Shown: piece after piece, positions 23,363-34,849 of the stretch | Position numbering within the stretch: the first letter of the stretch is position 1 | How the letters are laid out: each line of letters starts with the position of its first letter | Origin: Calliphora vicina | Lineage: Eukaryota > Arthropoda > Insecta > Diptera > Calliphoridae | Direction: 5' to 3' | NCBI RefSeq assembly: GCF_958450345.1 | Contig: NC_088781.1 | Location: 119,982,431-120,046,430, forward strand | Length of the DNA: 64,000 bases | The notes under the pieces: model-generated | The model's database searches: none | The model's input: the letters and a program-made list of their open reading frames with translations, nothing else | Told to the model about the DNA's origin: nothing | Made by a program: the position numbers and the translations under genes

Positions 23363-23962
23363 TGTTACGAAATTGTACTTGAATTCAAATATAACGATTT
23401 TAATGACTGATTTAAAAGTAGCCTAATGCTTTCAAATAACAGTGCTGTAATAGCAAACTGTAACATATCTGTGGGCATTATTAACATTGAATAAAAGCTT
23501 TCAGTTGAACATTGATCGTAAGTTGACAACGCTGTTTGCTGCGACCGTATATTCGAATTCGAATATTCAGTTAAAGAACATTGTAGAAAGTACACCACAG
23601 ATGGCGTATATATTAGAAACCTCCAGACAGTTAAAGAGTGCAGATGGCAGTGTTATAAATAGCGGCAGAGGTTGCAGTTGTTAGTGAGTTTATCGGAGAC
23701 GCTTTTCGAATAAACATCAATTGAGTGTTGTGTTTTTCAAGTGAATTCGTGTACATTATAAAGTGTGTATGTATTTCTGAGAATTTATAAACGTGTATAA
23801 AATAAAACATTGAGTGACTATTTAATTCTGTTGTTGTACATTTTAAATAAATAAAGAGTTGTTACAATTTTCAAACTACTAAACGGCTTTTATTTGCAAT
23901 CAAAAGTATCGGGTTTATTTAAAGGAAATAAACCAACGTTTTGAAAAGGTTAAAACGTAACA
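23363..23962 (+). mobile_element. Solo LTR (600 bp) of a probable Ty3/gypsy-like element
   Basis: Starts TGTTACGAAATTG and ends AAAACGTAACA, so the TG..CA termini carry a short inverted repeat (TGTTACG/CGTAACA). A perfect 4-bp duplication, ATAT, flanks it (23,359-23,362 and 23,963-23,966), showing a complete insertion reduced to one LTR. A TATA box, TTATAAATAGC, lies near 23,653, and several AATAAA signals follow (23,709, 23,800, 23,848). A 65-codon frame inside is not a gene. The class is inferred from the 4-bp duplication. The 3' third matches the LTR at 16,760. Confidence 0.82.
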
Positions 23963-23966
23963 ATAT

Positions 23967-24248
23967 ATTCCAATTTGAGCTTCTATCAAAGTTCTATATG
24001 TAGAGCTTCAATCTTAGTTCCTATTGTCCAAATAGAGCTTTAGTCATTGTTCATTATCTTGCAAGTTGAGCTTCAATCGTAGTTCCTCAAATACTCCAAT
24101 TCAGCTTCTAATGTTGAACTTTGAATTATCCAACTTCACCTTCAATATGAGGTCTTTGAATAGGCCAATTTCAGCTCCAATCTTAGTGCTTTAAATAGTC
24201 CAATTTCAGCATAAATATGAGTTCTTAGTATAGTCCAATTTGAGGTTC
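23967..24248 (-). repeat. 35-bp satellite, reverse array, first block
   Basis: Units around GTCCAATTTCAGCTTCAATC with AGTTCTTT, the reverse complement of the GAAGCTGAAATTGGAC family. Degenerate. Follows the solo LTR directly, so the LTR probably inserted in or beside the array. Confidence 0.8.
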
Positions 24249-24249
24249 A

Positions 24250-24442
24250 TTACATATATACATACATTCCCGTCGTTCCTATAAAGAGCATATGTCCTTG
24301 GCAGCAGCTTCGCTATCAATTTGTCACCTCCATGTGTGCAATGGTCTTCCAGTTATACGTTTACCCTGACTATTCCAGTCAATGTCGTTAGATGGTCTAC
24401 GTGCTAGTTCCACTTGCGCTACTTCATTTCTATTACAAGTGG
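24250..24442 (-). pseudogene. LINE ORF2 C-terminal remnant (WNPQGKR-type tail)
   Basis: On the minus strand one frame reads VELARRPSNDIDWNSQGKRI, then TGRPLHTWR, a stop, and QIDSEAAAKDICSL. The order W-N-x-Q-G-K-R, then G-R-P-x-x-T-W-R is typical of the extreme C-terminus of reverse transcriptase ORFs in some LINE clades (for example L2/CR1-like), which I recall from general knowledge and could not check. It lies between two blocks of reverse 35-bp satellite, so it probably inserted there. Two stops and the short length show it is dead. Confidence 0.5.
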
Positions 24443-24485
24443 CAGTTGATTAGTGTCGGTCCACAATCTGATAATTTGATCTGCA

Positions 24486-26735
24486 TTCGTTGTTCTTTAT
24501 TTAGTTCAATTTGAGTTCCAATCGTAGTGCTTTATTTAGTTTAATTTGAGCTTCAATCGTAGTTCTTTACATAGTCCAATAAAGCAATAATCTTAGCTTC
24601 TTATTTAGTCCAATTTGAGCTTCCATCTTAATTTTTATGTAGTCCAATTTGAACTTCAATCGTGGTTCTTTATTTAGTCCAATTTGAGCTTCAATTGTGT
24701 TTCTTTATTTATTCCAAACTAAGCTTCAATCGTAGTTCTTTATTTAGTTCTTTGTTTAATTTTTAGTCCAATTTGAACTTCAATCCTAGTTCTTTATTTA
24801 GTCGAATTTGAGCTTCAAAAGTAGTTATTTATTTAGTTTAATTTGAGCTTCAATCGTAGTTCTTTATTTAGTCGAATTTGAGCTTCAAAAGTAGTTATTT
24901 ATTTAGTTTAATTTGAGCTTCAATCGTAGTTCTTTAAATAGTCCAATAAAGCATTAATCTTAGCTTCTCGTGTAGTCCAATTTGAGCTTCAATCTTTATT
25001 TTTATGTAGTCCAATTTGAACTTCAATCGTGGTTCTTTATTTAGTGCTTCAGTCGTAGTAATTTATTTATTCTAATTCGAGCTTCAATCATAGTTCCTTA
25101 TTCAGTCCAGTTTGAGCTTCATTCGTTGTTCTTTATTTGGTCCAATTTGGCCTGCAATCCTATTTCGTTATTCAGTCCAATTTGAGCTTCAATCATGGTT
25201 CTTTATTTAGTCCAATTTGAGCTTCAATCGGAGTTCTTTAGTTAGTCCAAATTGAGCTTCAATCGTAGTTCTTTATTTATTCCAAATTAAGTTTCAATCG
25301 TAGTTCTTTATTTAGTCGAATTTGAGCTTCAAAAGTAGTTATTTATTTAGTTTAATTTGAGCTTCAATCGTAGTTCTTTATTTAGTCGAATTTGAGCTTC
25401 AAAAGTAGTTATTTATTTAGTTTAATTTGAGCTTCAATCGTAGTTCTTTATTTAGTCGAATTTGAGCTTCAAAAGTAGTTATTTATTTAGTTTAATTTGA
25501 GCTTCAATCGTAGTTCTTTAAATAGTCCAATAAAGCATTAATCTTAGCTTCTCGTGTAGTCCAATTTGATCTTCAATCTTTATTTTTATGTAGTCCAATT
25601 TGAACTTCAATCGTGGTTCTTTATTTAGTGCTTCAGTCGTAGTAATTTATTTATTCTAATTCGAGCTTCAATCATAGTTCCTTATTCAGTCCAGTTTGAG
25701 CTTCAATCGTTGGTCTTTATTTAGTCCAATTTGGGCTGCAATCCTATTTCGTTATTCAGTCCAATTTGAGCTCAAACTTGGTTCTTTATTCAGTCCAATT
25801 TGAGCTTCAATCGTAGTTCTTTATTTGGTTTAATTGAGATTCAATCGTAGTTCTTTAGTTAGTCCAATAAAGCATTAATCTTAGCTTCTTATCTAGTCCA
25901 ATTTGAGCTTCAATCTAAATTTTTATGTAGTCCAATATGAACATCAATCGTAGTTCTTTACCTAGTCCAATTTGAGCCCCAATCGTAGTTCTTTATTTAG
26001 TCCAATTTGAACTTCAATCGTGGTTTTTTATTTAGTCCAATTTGAGCTTCAATCGTAGTTCTTTATTTATTCTTATACGAGCTTCAATCATAGTTCCTTA
26101 TTCGGTCCAGTTTGAGCTTCAATCGTTGTTCTTTATTTAGTCCAATTTGTGCTGCAATCCTATTTCGTTATTCAGTCCAACTTGAGCTTCAATCATGGTT
26201 CTTTATTTAGTTTAATTTGAACTTCAATCGTAGTGCTTTATTTAGTTTAATTTGAGCTTCAATGGTAGTACTTTATTTATTCTAATTCGAGCTTCGATCA
26301 TAGTTCCTTATTCAGTCCAGTTTGAGCTTCAATCGTTGTTCTTTATTGCTGCAATCCTATTTCGTTATTCAGTCCAATTTGAGCATCAAACGTGGTTCTT
26401 TATTTAGTCCAATTTGAGCTTCAATCGTAGTTATTTATTTAGCTTAATTTGAGCTTCAATCGTAGTGCTTTATCTATTCCAATTTCCGCTTCAATCGTAG
26501 TTCTTTAATCTTAGCTTCTTATGTAGTCCAATTTGAGCTTCAATTTTAGTTCCTTATTTAGTCCAATTTGAGCTTCATTCGTTGTTCTTTATTTGGTCCA
26601 ATTTGGGCTTCAATTGTATTTCTAAATTTAGATCATTTTGTTCTTCAATTGAAGTTCTTTATGTAGTCCAATTTGCCCGTCAATCGTAGTTCTTCATGTA
26701 GTCCCAATTTGAGCTTCCATTGTAGTTCCTTTTGA
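24486..26735 (-). repeat. 35-bp satellite, reverse array, main block
   Basis: About 65 units of AGTCCAATTTGAGCTTCAAT followed by CGTAGTTCTTTATTT. Longer blocks are themselves duplicated: a segment with AAGCATTAATCTTAGCTTCT, GTAGTGCTTCAGTCGTAG-like and CGAGCTTCAATCATAGTTCC recurs at 24,950-25,150, 25,530-25,750 and, changed, at 25,860-26,100. Unequal exchange over several units is the likely cause. Forward equivalents lie at 44.2-46.9 kb. Confidence 0.88.
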
Positions 26736-28951
26736 ACATTTTCCATCTCTGACACCCCCATTTATACTCGTAAATTATTAGTATATGTATTTAAATGACA
26801 AGAAAAAAGTATGCTGTAGTCGTTAATGCAATATGTTTAACTGTAAAATCTGTGAAGTATTAGCAACAGTTAAAAAGGATGTCATATCCTTTTCTAAGAA
26901 TTACACACTTGGAATATGAATTCACATGCACATGTGTTTATATATGAGTGAGAGTTAAAAGAATTTATGTTAAATCGCATAAAATAATTTGTTTATATGT
27001 CTAGATGCTGAAACATAATTTTGAATTTAGTCATATAAAATGTATATTTTTTGTTATTTCACCCAGCATATATAGACTCAAAATGTCTGTAATATCGTAT
27101 TTTTATTATTTATTTTTGTTGGTTTACATCACATCATATCTTGATATCACATCACAACATATTGTGCAATTTGGTTGTGTTGGTTATTTTGGTTATTTGA
27201 CTGGCTGGTAGGTACATGATTTGAATGGCTTGTTTCGCTACGTTTCGGAATTGGTTTGGTAATATATTAAATATAATCCTTTTACGTTTTTAATACCACA
27301 GAAATTTATGTGTGTTATGCTGTGGAGTGTGTATTGTGGAGATATATTGTTGTGTTGTTATTGTGTTGGTTTGTTAAATTATGGTATGAGGTTATAAAAT
27401 TTTCGAACACACACAAACCAAACCCGAAAGGATGTGGCCGTTGTTGGACTCACTTCATGTCGTTTTTATACTTTATGGCTTTGTAATGTATAAACAAATA
27501 CAAATAAAGAATTAAATGAAAGTTATACAAACCGACATTATTATAGCACTATAATTGAGTAAAGGTATAGCAAACAAAAATTTTGTCACATTGTTGTTAA
27601 GGTTCGTAGGACCATTTTTAGTTGCTTTACAAAGTAACAATACAAGAAATGTTAGCTTTACTGCTTAATTTCTTCAAAGGATTTTAACAATTTAGAAGTT
27701 TTAATAACTATATTAAAAGTTATATTATTACGCAATATCGTTTAAAGTTCGAAGGACCAAATTTGAAAAGACTATTAAAATATTCGAAGGACCATCTTCT
27801 TTTTACCATATTTTCTTTTATTGCCTTTATTGACAAGTTGTAGAGTATTTGCTTAAAAGCAAGACAAATATCCTGGTTTAATGCTTGTCATTTTGTCTTG
27901 ATATGTCACCATCATACAGACAGACAGACGCACATGGTTATATACCTCCACATATGACAATTCTGTTGCTCTACCATTCTTAAAACACATTGACATTTAC
28001 AATGGCATAAAATGAATGAGTGAAATGCATTTAACCATTTTATGTATTTATTTATCTTATTTTTATATAAATTTTTATGGTTTATTGGAGTTTGAGTATA
28101 AATAAGTAACTGGCTACAAGCCCAAGCATTATTAGCAGAAACGAAGGACCATAAAGATTTGCTTGAAACAAGGTGTGAGAAAGCTTTTTGTTTTTCTTCT
28201 TTTTTTATACCAATATTCCCTTATGGGGTATTTTGTTTATTTCCTGGCATATTTGTATTTTTTTATTATTATTTAAATATTTTTATGATTATATAATGTT
28301 AATAAAGTCATATAAAATAAAAAAAAAATCATTTGGTGGCTCTACCATCTTGTCTTTGGAAATGATGAATGTGTTGAGGTTTAAAATCACATCTTCTGCG
28401 TTATTTATGTGTATAACCGGGTTATTGATGAAGCAGAAAACGTTTGTTTTTTTTTCTTTATATTTTTATTGTTCTTTATTTATTTTTCTGTTGATGCATG
28501 AGTTATACTGCGCGTTTATGTTGCACGTATGTTGGAGTAAATCAAAAGATTAGCTTATATATGAGTATATAAAAAAAATCTAAAGATTTGCTTATGATTG
28601 ACTTATGCCATTAAGTAATAAAAATATAAAATAATTCGTTTCGTAAAGGGGGAGAATGCAAATGGGAAAATATGGCTGTTATGTTTTTTAAGATTTTATT
28701 TTTCGAGGGTTAAAGTGTTTTGCATAAATCTTAATGGGGGTGTTATTAAGCAAGCTATTTAAATACTTATAATTTATTAGAAAAAAAAAGAGTTTAGCAG
28801 AAGAGAGTTTTTTAATAGACATTTTATGATAATGTCAGGGAAAACCAAAATATCAGGGAAAACTTAAATATGCGAATTGAAATGCACATTTATTCTCACT
28901 TAATTATTGAACATTATAGTGTAAACAACAAAGTTTTTTTTTGCTTCGAAA
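26736..28951. other. AT-rich DNA, no gene recognised
   Basis: A 121-codon frame at 28,188-28,553 is dominated by Phe, Leu, Ile and Tyr encoded by T-rich sequence. It has two hydrophobic stretches but no signature of a known membrane protein, so I do not call it. A short CAGA/CAGACG run lies at about 27,915. The motif CGAAGGACCA or CGTAGGACCA recurs at about 27,604, 27,753, 27,785 and 28,142. Confidence 0.5.
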
Positions 28952-29589
28952 ATGTCGAATTTTGTACCAAAAAAAAAGAGCCGCTGAAGCACTTCGATGG
29001 CTCACCAAAGCTTATGGTGAATGTGATACATTGTTTATAATGTGCGAGAGAAAAATCATTGGGTGCTACTCAAACAGCAATTTCAATACATTTGCAAGCA
29101 GCAGGCTTCAACGAAAAGAAAGAAAATTGGTTACCATAAGAATTGAAGCCGAGATACTTTGAAAGATGATTTTGCAAGTCCGAAATGATGCTTTAACGGA
29201 ATAAATGAAAATCATTTTTGCAACAAATCATTACTAGCGATGAAAAATGAATCCATTACGATAACCCGAAGCATAAGAGATCGTATGTGAAGCCTGGTCA
29301 ACCAGATATCGATGTGCTCTGTATTTGGTGGGACCAGTTCTATCTATTATGAGCTGCTGAAATCTGGCCAGTAATATTCTATCATGACAACGCTCGGCCA
29401 CATGTTGCAATATACGTTAAAAAGTATTTAGAACGAAGTGGTTGGGAAGTTTTGCCTCGCCAGCTTTATAGTCCAGACCGTGACTCGTCCGACTACTATT
29501 TGTTGCGATCGATGCAGAACGCTCTCTCTGATATACTCTTAACTTTGGAACAGAGTATCCGCTATTGCCTTGATTTGTTCTTCATCAAT
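28952..29589 (+). pseudogene. Mariner transposase pseudogene, internally deleted
   Basis: Starts MSNFVPKKK at 28,952, shifts frame in the A-run, and continues AAEALRWLTKAYGECDTLF, then jumps to the SLGATQTAISIHLQAAG-type helix-turn-helix. First catalytic Asp is in TSDEK (Trp after it is a stop, TGA), followed by YVKPGQP, CIWWDQF and YYELLKS. After another deletion come FYHDNARPHVA (second Asp) and DSSDYYLLRSMQNALS (third Asp), exactly 34 residues apart, the D34D spacing that defines mariner. It ends at DLFFIN and passes into satellite at 29,590. At least three deletions or shifts; inactive. Confidence 0.85.
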
Positions 29590-30086
29590 CAATCGCTGTT
29601 CTTTAAGTAATCCAATTTGAGCTTAAGTCTAATTTTTGAATTGAACTGAGATGTTTAAATAAAGAGATTTCAGCTTCAATTATAGATTTTAAATAGTTAA
29701 ATTTCAGCATCAATCGTAGTTCCATAGATAAACAAATTTCAGCTTCAATTGTAGTTTTTTTTTAAATAGTCAAATTTTAACTTCAATAGTAAATCACTAA
29801 ATAGTTAAATTTGAGCTTCACTCGTTGTTCTGTAAATATTGCATTCTGAGCTTTAATCGTAGTTATTAAATGAGTAAAATTTCAACATCAATCGTGGTCC
29901 AATTTCAGTCGTAGTTCTTTAAATTTAGAAATCAATCGTGGTACAATTTCAGCTTCTATTACGATCCAATTTCGGCTACAATCGTGGTATAATTTTAGCT
30001 TTCATCCGTGGTCCAGTTTCAACATCAATCGTGGTTATTTAAATAGTCCAATTTCAGCTTCAATCGTGGTCCAATTTCAGTTTCAG
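29590..30086 (-). repeat. 35-bp satellite, reverse array, degenerate
   Basis: Units TCAATCGTAGTTCTTTAAAT with GTCCAATTTCAGCT, strongly diverged and with shortened units around 29,890-30,080. Bounded by a mariner on the left and a LINE tail on the right. Confidence 0.78.
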
Positions 30087-30472
30087 TTATTATTATTATT
30101 ATTAGTGAGGCTCTACGCACTGCGACCCAAAGGATCTTTTGTGCAGCCTTAAATTTTTCATCCTAACAGATTTAGGCTACGTATAAAGTTAAGTATTCTA
30201 TTGGGTGAGAGATCAATTATGTCCCCCGGGGCCATTAAGGCCCTTCCGAGCCATTTTGTTCTGCATATTGCCAGCATTGGGCATTCGCATACAACATTTT
30301 TAGAGGTTTCGGCATGGAGTCCACAAAACCCGCACTGTTCATTCTCGACGTTACCTAACATAAAGTGGTGATATTTCAAACCACAGTGTCCGGTGAATAA
30401 TCCCGTAAGTATCCTTAAGTTACCCTTTCCGAGGGAAAGCAACGACTGGGATCTGCGTCTGGATAGGGTTAT
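30087..30472 (-). mobile_element. 5'-truncated LINE (I-like) with (TAA)n tail
   Basis: On the minus strand a frame open from about 30,470 to 30,158 encodes RRRSQSLLSLGKGNLRILTG, then LFTGHCGLKYHHFMLGNVEN, then the cysteine motif CGFCGLHAETSKNVVCECP (C-x2-C, H, then C-x-C), and ends SLNLLG. This is the C-terminal segment of ORF2 in I/Jockey-group non-LTR retrotransposons, which follows the reverse transcriptase and RNase H. A ~55-bp 3' UTR is followed by six TAA repeats (30,087-30,104 as TTA on +), the tail type known for the I element. The frame has no stop or shift, so the copy is younger than its surroundings. It lies inside 35-bp satellite. Confidence 0.78.
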
Positions 30473-31000
30473 GAGCTTCAGTCATAGTTCTTTAAATGGT
30501 CCAATTTCAACACCAATCATGCTTCCATCGTGATCCAATTTCAGCTTCCATCGTGGTCCAACTTCATCTTCAATCATAGTTCTTTAAATAGTTCAATTTC
30601 AACATCAATCATGCTTCCATCGTGATCCAATTTCAGCTTACATCGTGGTCCAATCTGAGCTTCAATCGAGTTCTTTTAATCGTCCAATTGTAGCTTAACT
30701 TGCAGTTCTTTAAATGGTCCATTTTAAGCTTCAATCGTAGTTCTTTAAGTAGTCGAATTTGTGCTTCTATCGTAGTTGATTATGTAAATTTATTTTAGCT
30801 TAAATCGTTGTTCTTTTAAAACTCCAGTTTGAGCTTCAAACTTAGTTCGTTAAGTAGCCCAATTTGAGCTTCAATCGTGGTTGATTATGTGGTTTAATTT
30901 TAGCTTCAATCGTATTTGATTAGGTAGTTTATATAAGCTTCAATCCTAGTTCTTTAAATAGAACAATTTGAGATTTTTTTTAGATATTAAAAAAAATAGA
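30473..31000 (-). repeat. 35-bp satellite, reverse array after the LINE
   Basis: GAGCTTCAGTCATAGTTCTT and TAAATGGTCCAATTTC units resume after the LINE. Degenerate, with partial duplications of CATCAATCATGCTTCCATCG. Confidence 0.78.
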
Positions 31001-31612
31001 TCTTTCTACTATTCTCTAGGACACAAATTGTATTTCATTCTAGGCCACCAATCGTAGGTCTTTCTATTCTTTATCTACGACACAAATCGTAGATCTTTCT
31101 AGGCCTCCAATTGTAGATCTTTCTATTCGTCATTTACGACACAAATCGTAGATCTTTCATTTCTTCACCTTAGACACCAATCGTAGTTCTTTCTGTTCTT
31201 CATCCAAGACAGCAATCGTAGATCTTTCTATTCTTCATCTAGGACACCAATCGTAGATCTTTCTATTCTTGATCTAGGACACAAATCGTAGATTTTTCTA
31301 TTCTTCATCCAAGACAGCAATCGTAGATCTTTCTATTCTTCATCTAGGACACCAATCGTAGATCTTTCTATTCTTGATCTAGGACACAAATCGTAGATTT
31401 TTCTATTCTTCATCCAAGACAGCAATCGTAGATCTTTCTATTCTTGATCTAGGACACAAATCGTAGATTTTTCTATTCTTCATCCAAGACAGCAATCGTA
31501 GATCTTTCTATTCTTTATCTAGACTCTATATTGTTGCTCTAGATTCTAGAGCAACAATCGTAGATATTTATATTCTTCATCTAGTACATTTTTGCCAAGT
31601 TTGGATAGGGCT
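31001..31612 (-). repeat. 35-bp satellite, reverse array of the CTACGATTGGTGTC variant
   Basis: Units read CAATCGTAGATCTTTCTATT then CTTCATCTAGGACAC, 35 bp each. From 31,195 to 31,500 three unit types alternate (ATCCAAGACAG, ATCTAGGACACC, GATCTAGGACACAA) and the three-unit block repeats, so there is a 105-bp higher-order unit. This is the reverse complement of the 19,437 array; the change from the AATTTGAGC variant to this variant at about 31,000 is abrupt. Confidence 0.85.
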
Positions 31613-31645
31613 GGATTCCACTTTGACACATTGTGATTCTATCCG
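31590..31645 (-). repeat. Dispersed border repeat (CCTATCCAAACTTGG motif), reverse copy
   Basis: Read on the minus strand: GTCAAAGTGGAATCCAGCCC then TATCCAAACTTGGCAAAAATG and the satellite. The same two blocks border the matching satellite variant at 20,850. Confidence 0.5.
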
Positions 31646-33069
31646 AGTTTAATTGTGTCTTATTTTAGCAATTTTATAGATTTTTAAAAATCGGTTTCCA
31701 TTTTTCTTATTGCTGCTTATACAAATTATGGTCCTTCGCACTTTCATCACAGTTTGTGCTATGAATGGTTTATTTATTCAGCTAAATTCTTGGTTTAACT
31801 TTTATTAAAAAGAAAACTTTTTTCAACAGCTTTCTTTAGCATCACCGCGCCTATTTTATTACCTAATAAAAAATTATTTACAGAAAACTTTTTAATCCTT
31901 AAAAATTATATCCACAAACATTTATCTTTACCTTCCCCCAACTAATCGTAAAGTATTAATTCCCATCTGAAAGTCTTATTTTTCACATCCGAACAAGCAT
32001 CACCACACCAGCTGCTCGAAATTACTTTTAATTTACACACATGCAAAATCTGTGAAAGAAAAATAACTCAAGGCTCTAACAAAACTTACAAATAAAAGAA
32101 ATCTTTAGCTATATTTCAAATCTCCCTCAAGAATAAAAAAAAAATAACTTAAAAACGTTTATTTTATTTCGTGCTACACAATATTAATTTAGCCAACGAA
32201 TTTTTTCTTTAGATGCTCAAGAAATGAAACAACAATTTCTCAATGTTTCATTTAAAGAATTTACATTTGTAATTTGTTATTTGTTTCATATGCAGCAAGC
32301 AGCATTCACATATGCTTTTGCTCTTTTTCTAAATTTTTTCTGTGTTTGTTGCAACTTGCAAATGAGGTATGTATGTCTCAAAGGATGTTGTTCATTGAGT
32401 AGTGTACTTTTGTTGCACATTCGTTAGTTAGTTAGAAAAAATGTAAATGCATTTTTTTGTTCTGCTGCTCACAATTTCTGTTCTGTTTTGTATACATTTA
32501 CCTACCACCTGAGTCGTGAGTTGATAGCACTTTGGTATCTGGGGGCTGTACATTTAGCTACATACACACTTTCTAGGTTGTATGCTGTGCTGAGTTGGCA
32601 GGCAACATTTGTTGTACGAGAAACAGAAAACGGTTATAATTCATACGATGAGCGTGTTGTGCTCAAGTATGTGATGTCATTTTAATTCCCAAGATTGTAA
32701 CTAATTTTTTAACATCACTGCTTCGTAGTTTTTCTACCTAGATTTGGTTATCATTGCTGTTTTTCTTTTTTTCTTTTTGTTTTTGCATGCAACAAGATTT
32801 AGTGCTAATGAAAATTAAAAGAGTTGGTTTGGTTGGTTTGGGATTGAAGATGTTTAGGAGACAGTAGGGGGTTAGAAAAACATTAAGCCTAAAGATGTTT
32901 AGTAAGATCAAGGAATAAAATGTCATAAAGAAGAAAAAAACTTATTATTAATTAGCAAAATGTTTGTTTTGTGTTTAATTGTGGAAATTTCTCTATTTCT
33001 ATATAAAGAAGTATAATTTTTGTGCTTCAACTATGAGACCAAATATAGATCTGTTTGTGATTCCACTAT
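31646..33069. other. AT-rich DNA, nothing recognised
   Basis: Short frames at 32,224-32,427, 32,488-32,685 and 32,738-32,926 show no domain. No array or transposon end seen. Confidence 0.5.
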
Positions 33070-33898
33070 GATATTTCATATACTTGGATTTTCACCAAAA
33101 ATGTATGAAATATATGAAAATTTCAAGTATATTTTTTAGAAATTTAGAGAAGACATGAATCGGGTCACCGTCAGAGTGGAAGTAGCCTGGGACTAGTAGA
33201 TTCCAAAACTATATCGTATATGTCTGGAACCAGCCCTGTATTCGAGATTGATTTTTTTTGAAAAAATTGGTTTATCACCAAAAATTTATCAAAAATATGT
33301 AAATTTCAAGTGAATTTTTAAGAAATTTAGAGAAGACATGAATCGGGTCACCGCCAGAGTGGAAGTAGCCTGAAACTAGTAGATTCCAAAACTATATCGT
33401 ATATGTCTGGAACCGGCTCTGTATTCGAGATAGAATTTTTTGCACAAATAGGTTTTTCTCCAAAAATTTATCAAAAATATGGAAATTTTAAGTGAATTTT
33501 TAAGAAATATAGAGAAGACATGAATCGGGTCACCGCCAGAGTGGAAGTAGCCTGGGACTAGTAGATTCCAAAACTATATCGTACATGTCTCGAACCAGCC
33601 GTGTATTCGAGTTAAATTTTTTTAAAAAAATGTTTTTTCGCCAAAAATTTATCAAAAATATGGAAATTTCAAGTGAATTTTTGGGAAATTTAGAGATGAC
33701 ATGAATCGGGTCACCGCCAGAGTGGAAGTAGCCTGAAACTAGTAGATTCCAAAACTATATCGTGTATGTCTGGAACCAGCCCAGTATTCGAGATAGAATT
33801 TTTTGAAAAAATTGGTTTATCACCAAAAATTTATCAAAAATATGGAAATTTCAAGTGAATTTTTAAGAAATTTAGAGAAGACATGAATCTCCATATTT
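33070..33898. repeat. ~182-bp tandem repeat, about 4.5 copies
   Basis: The anchor AGACATGAATCGGGTCACCG begins at 33,151, 33,334, 33,516, about 33,697 and (truncated) 33,879, giving periods of 183, 182, 181 and 182 bp. Each unit has TCAGAGTGGAAGTAGCCTG, ACTAGTAGATTCCAAAACTA, TATCGTATATGTCTGGAACC and an AT-rich half with ATTTATCAAAAATATG. Units are highly alike. The last unit is cut off at ACATGAATC and passes into degenerate 35-bp satellite. The length is close to that of many complex insect satellites. Confidence 0.9.
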
Positions 33899-34110
33899 GA
33901 GACCTATGATCGATCTTTATATTTTAATAGGAGATATATCTATTTTAATTTTAGATAGCAATCGTAGATATTTCTATAAATCATCTACAAGACCAATGAA
34001 ATATCTCTATATTCTTCATTCATGTATAGATCTTTCATAGATCTTTATATTCTTCATTTATGAGACCAATCGTTGATCATTCCATTCTCTATATATACTA
34101 GACTAATAGT
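33899..34110 (-). repeat. 35-bp satellite remnant, reverse, CTACGATTG variant
   Basis: Degenerate units such as AGCAATCGTAGATATTTCTA and CTTCATTTATGAGACCAATC. Continues the family seen at 31,001-31,612. Confidence 0.6.
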
Positions 34111-34730
34111 ATAAAATTCTGTGCTTTCTGTTCATTTACTTTAGGTGTAGTTTTGAATATTTCTATACTTCAACTACCAATCGCGAGACTTTCTATATAT
34201 CAACGGTAGTGTTGGTCGTATGGTTGACTGGTGAAACGATGAAAAAATTCTGGTAATACGGCGGAGAGTATTGTTGGATCTCAGTATATTTGTAAAAAAG
34301 GTGAAAGCAAATTGGACGTATGAAGAATAGATCGATTGTTTTAGCATTTGATTACTTTTACACACAAATACATGTGATCATTTACGATCACTAGATTCCG
34401 GTTACCAATAACTATGCAGAGAAAACTGTTTCATTGTAACAAATGAATTTCACAGGAGTCCAACGATTTGGTCTTCATGGTCTGCATTATAGTTGTAGCA
34501 TCATTATTTTAGATGGGTTGACGACTATTTGGTTGTTTTAGTATTGCTTCGTCATTACGAACTTTCTTTCTGTTGCTAGAACCGAATAAATTGATGTACA
34601 CAAAGGAATCATTAGATAGCCAACAAATACGGTTACCACAACGAATTCGAAAGTTCTCACAATCTTCGAAACTTCAACGAATTCAAGAAGAATTAACAAG
34701 TTCGTGATTTCGACTACCACTAACTACTAT
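34111..34730. other. Unclassified DNA
   Basis: No domain in the short minus-strand frames (34,174-34,365, 34,538-34,720). It could be an eroded transposon next to the element at 34,733, but I see no motif. Confidence 0.4.
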
Positions 34731-34849
34731 TAAGGACTGAGATCGTAAAATTTTGAACATACATACATATTACTTACAGTTTTGAATCTTTTTTTATTTG
34801 ATTGAAATTATTGTTACAATTTACAAAAAAAATAACTATTTTTATAGTT

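Noticed and set aside
17179..23363. The two LTRs as ends of one complete retrotransposon
   Set aside because: They are about 6.2 kb apart in the same orientation, but the interior holds other transposons and satellite and no gag or pol; the right LTR has its own 4-bp target duplication on both sides; and the LTRs differ in their 5' halves.
28188..28553. 121-codon open frame with two hydrophobic stretches
   Set aside because: Codons are almost all T-rich (Phe, Leu, Ile, Tyr), there is no family motif, and it begins in a T-run; expected by chance in AT-rich DNA.
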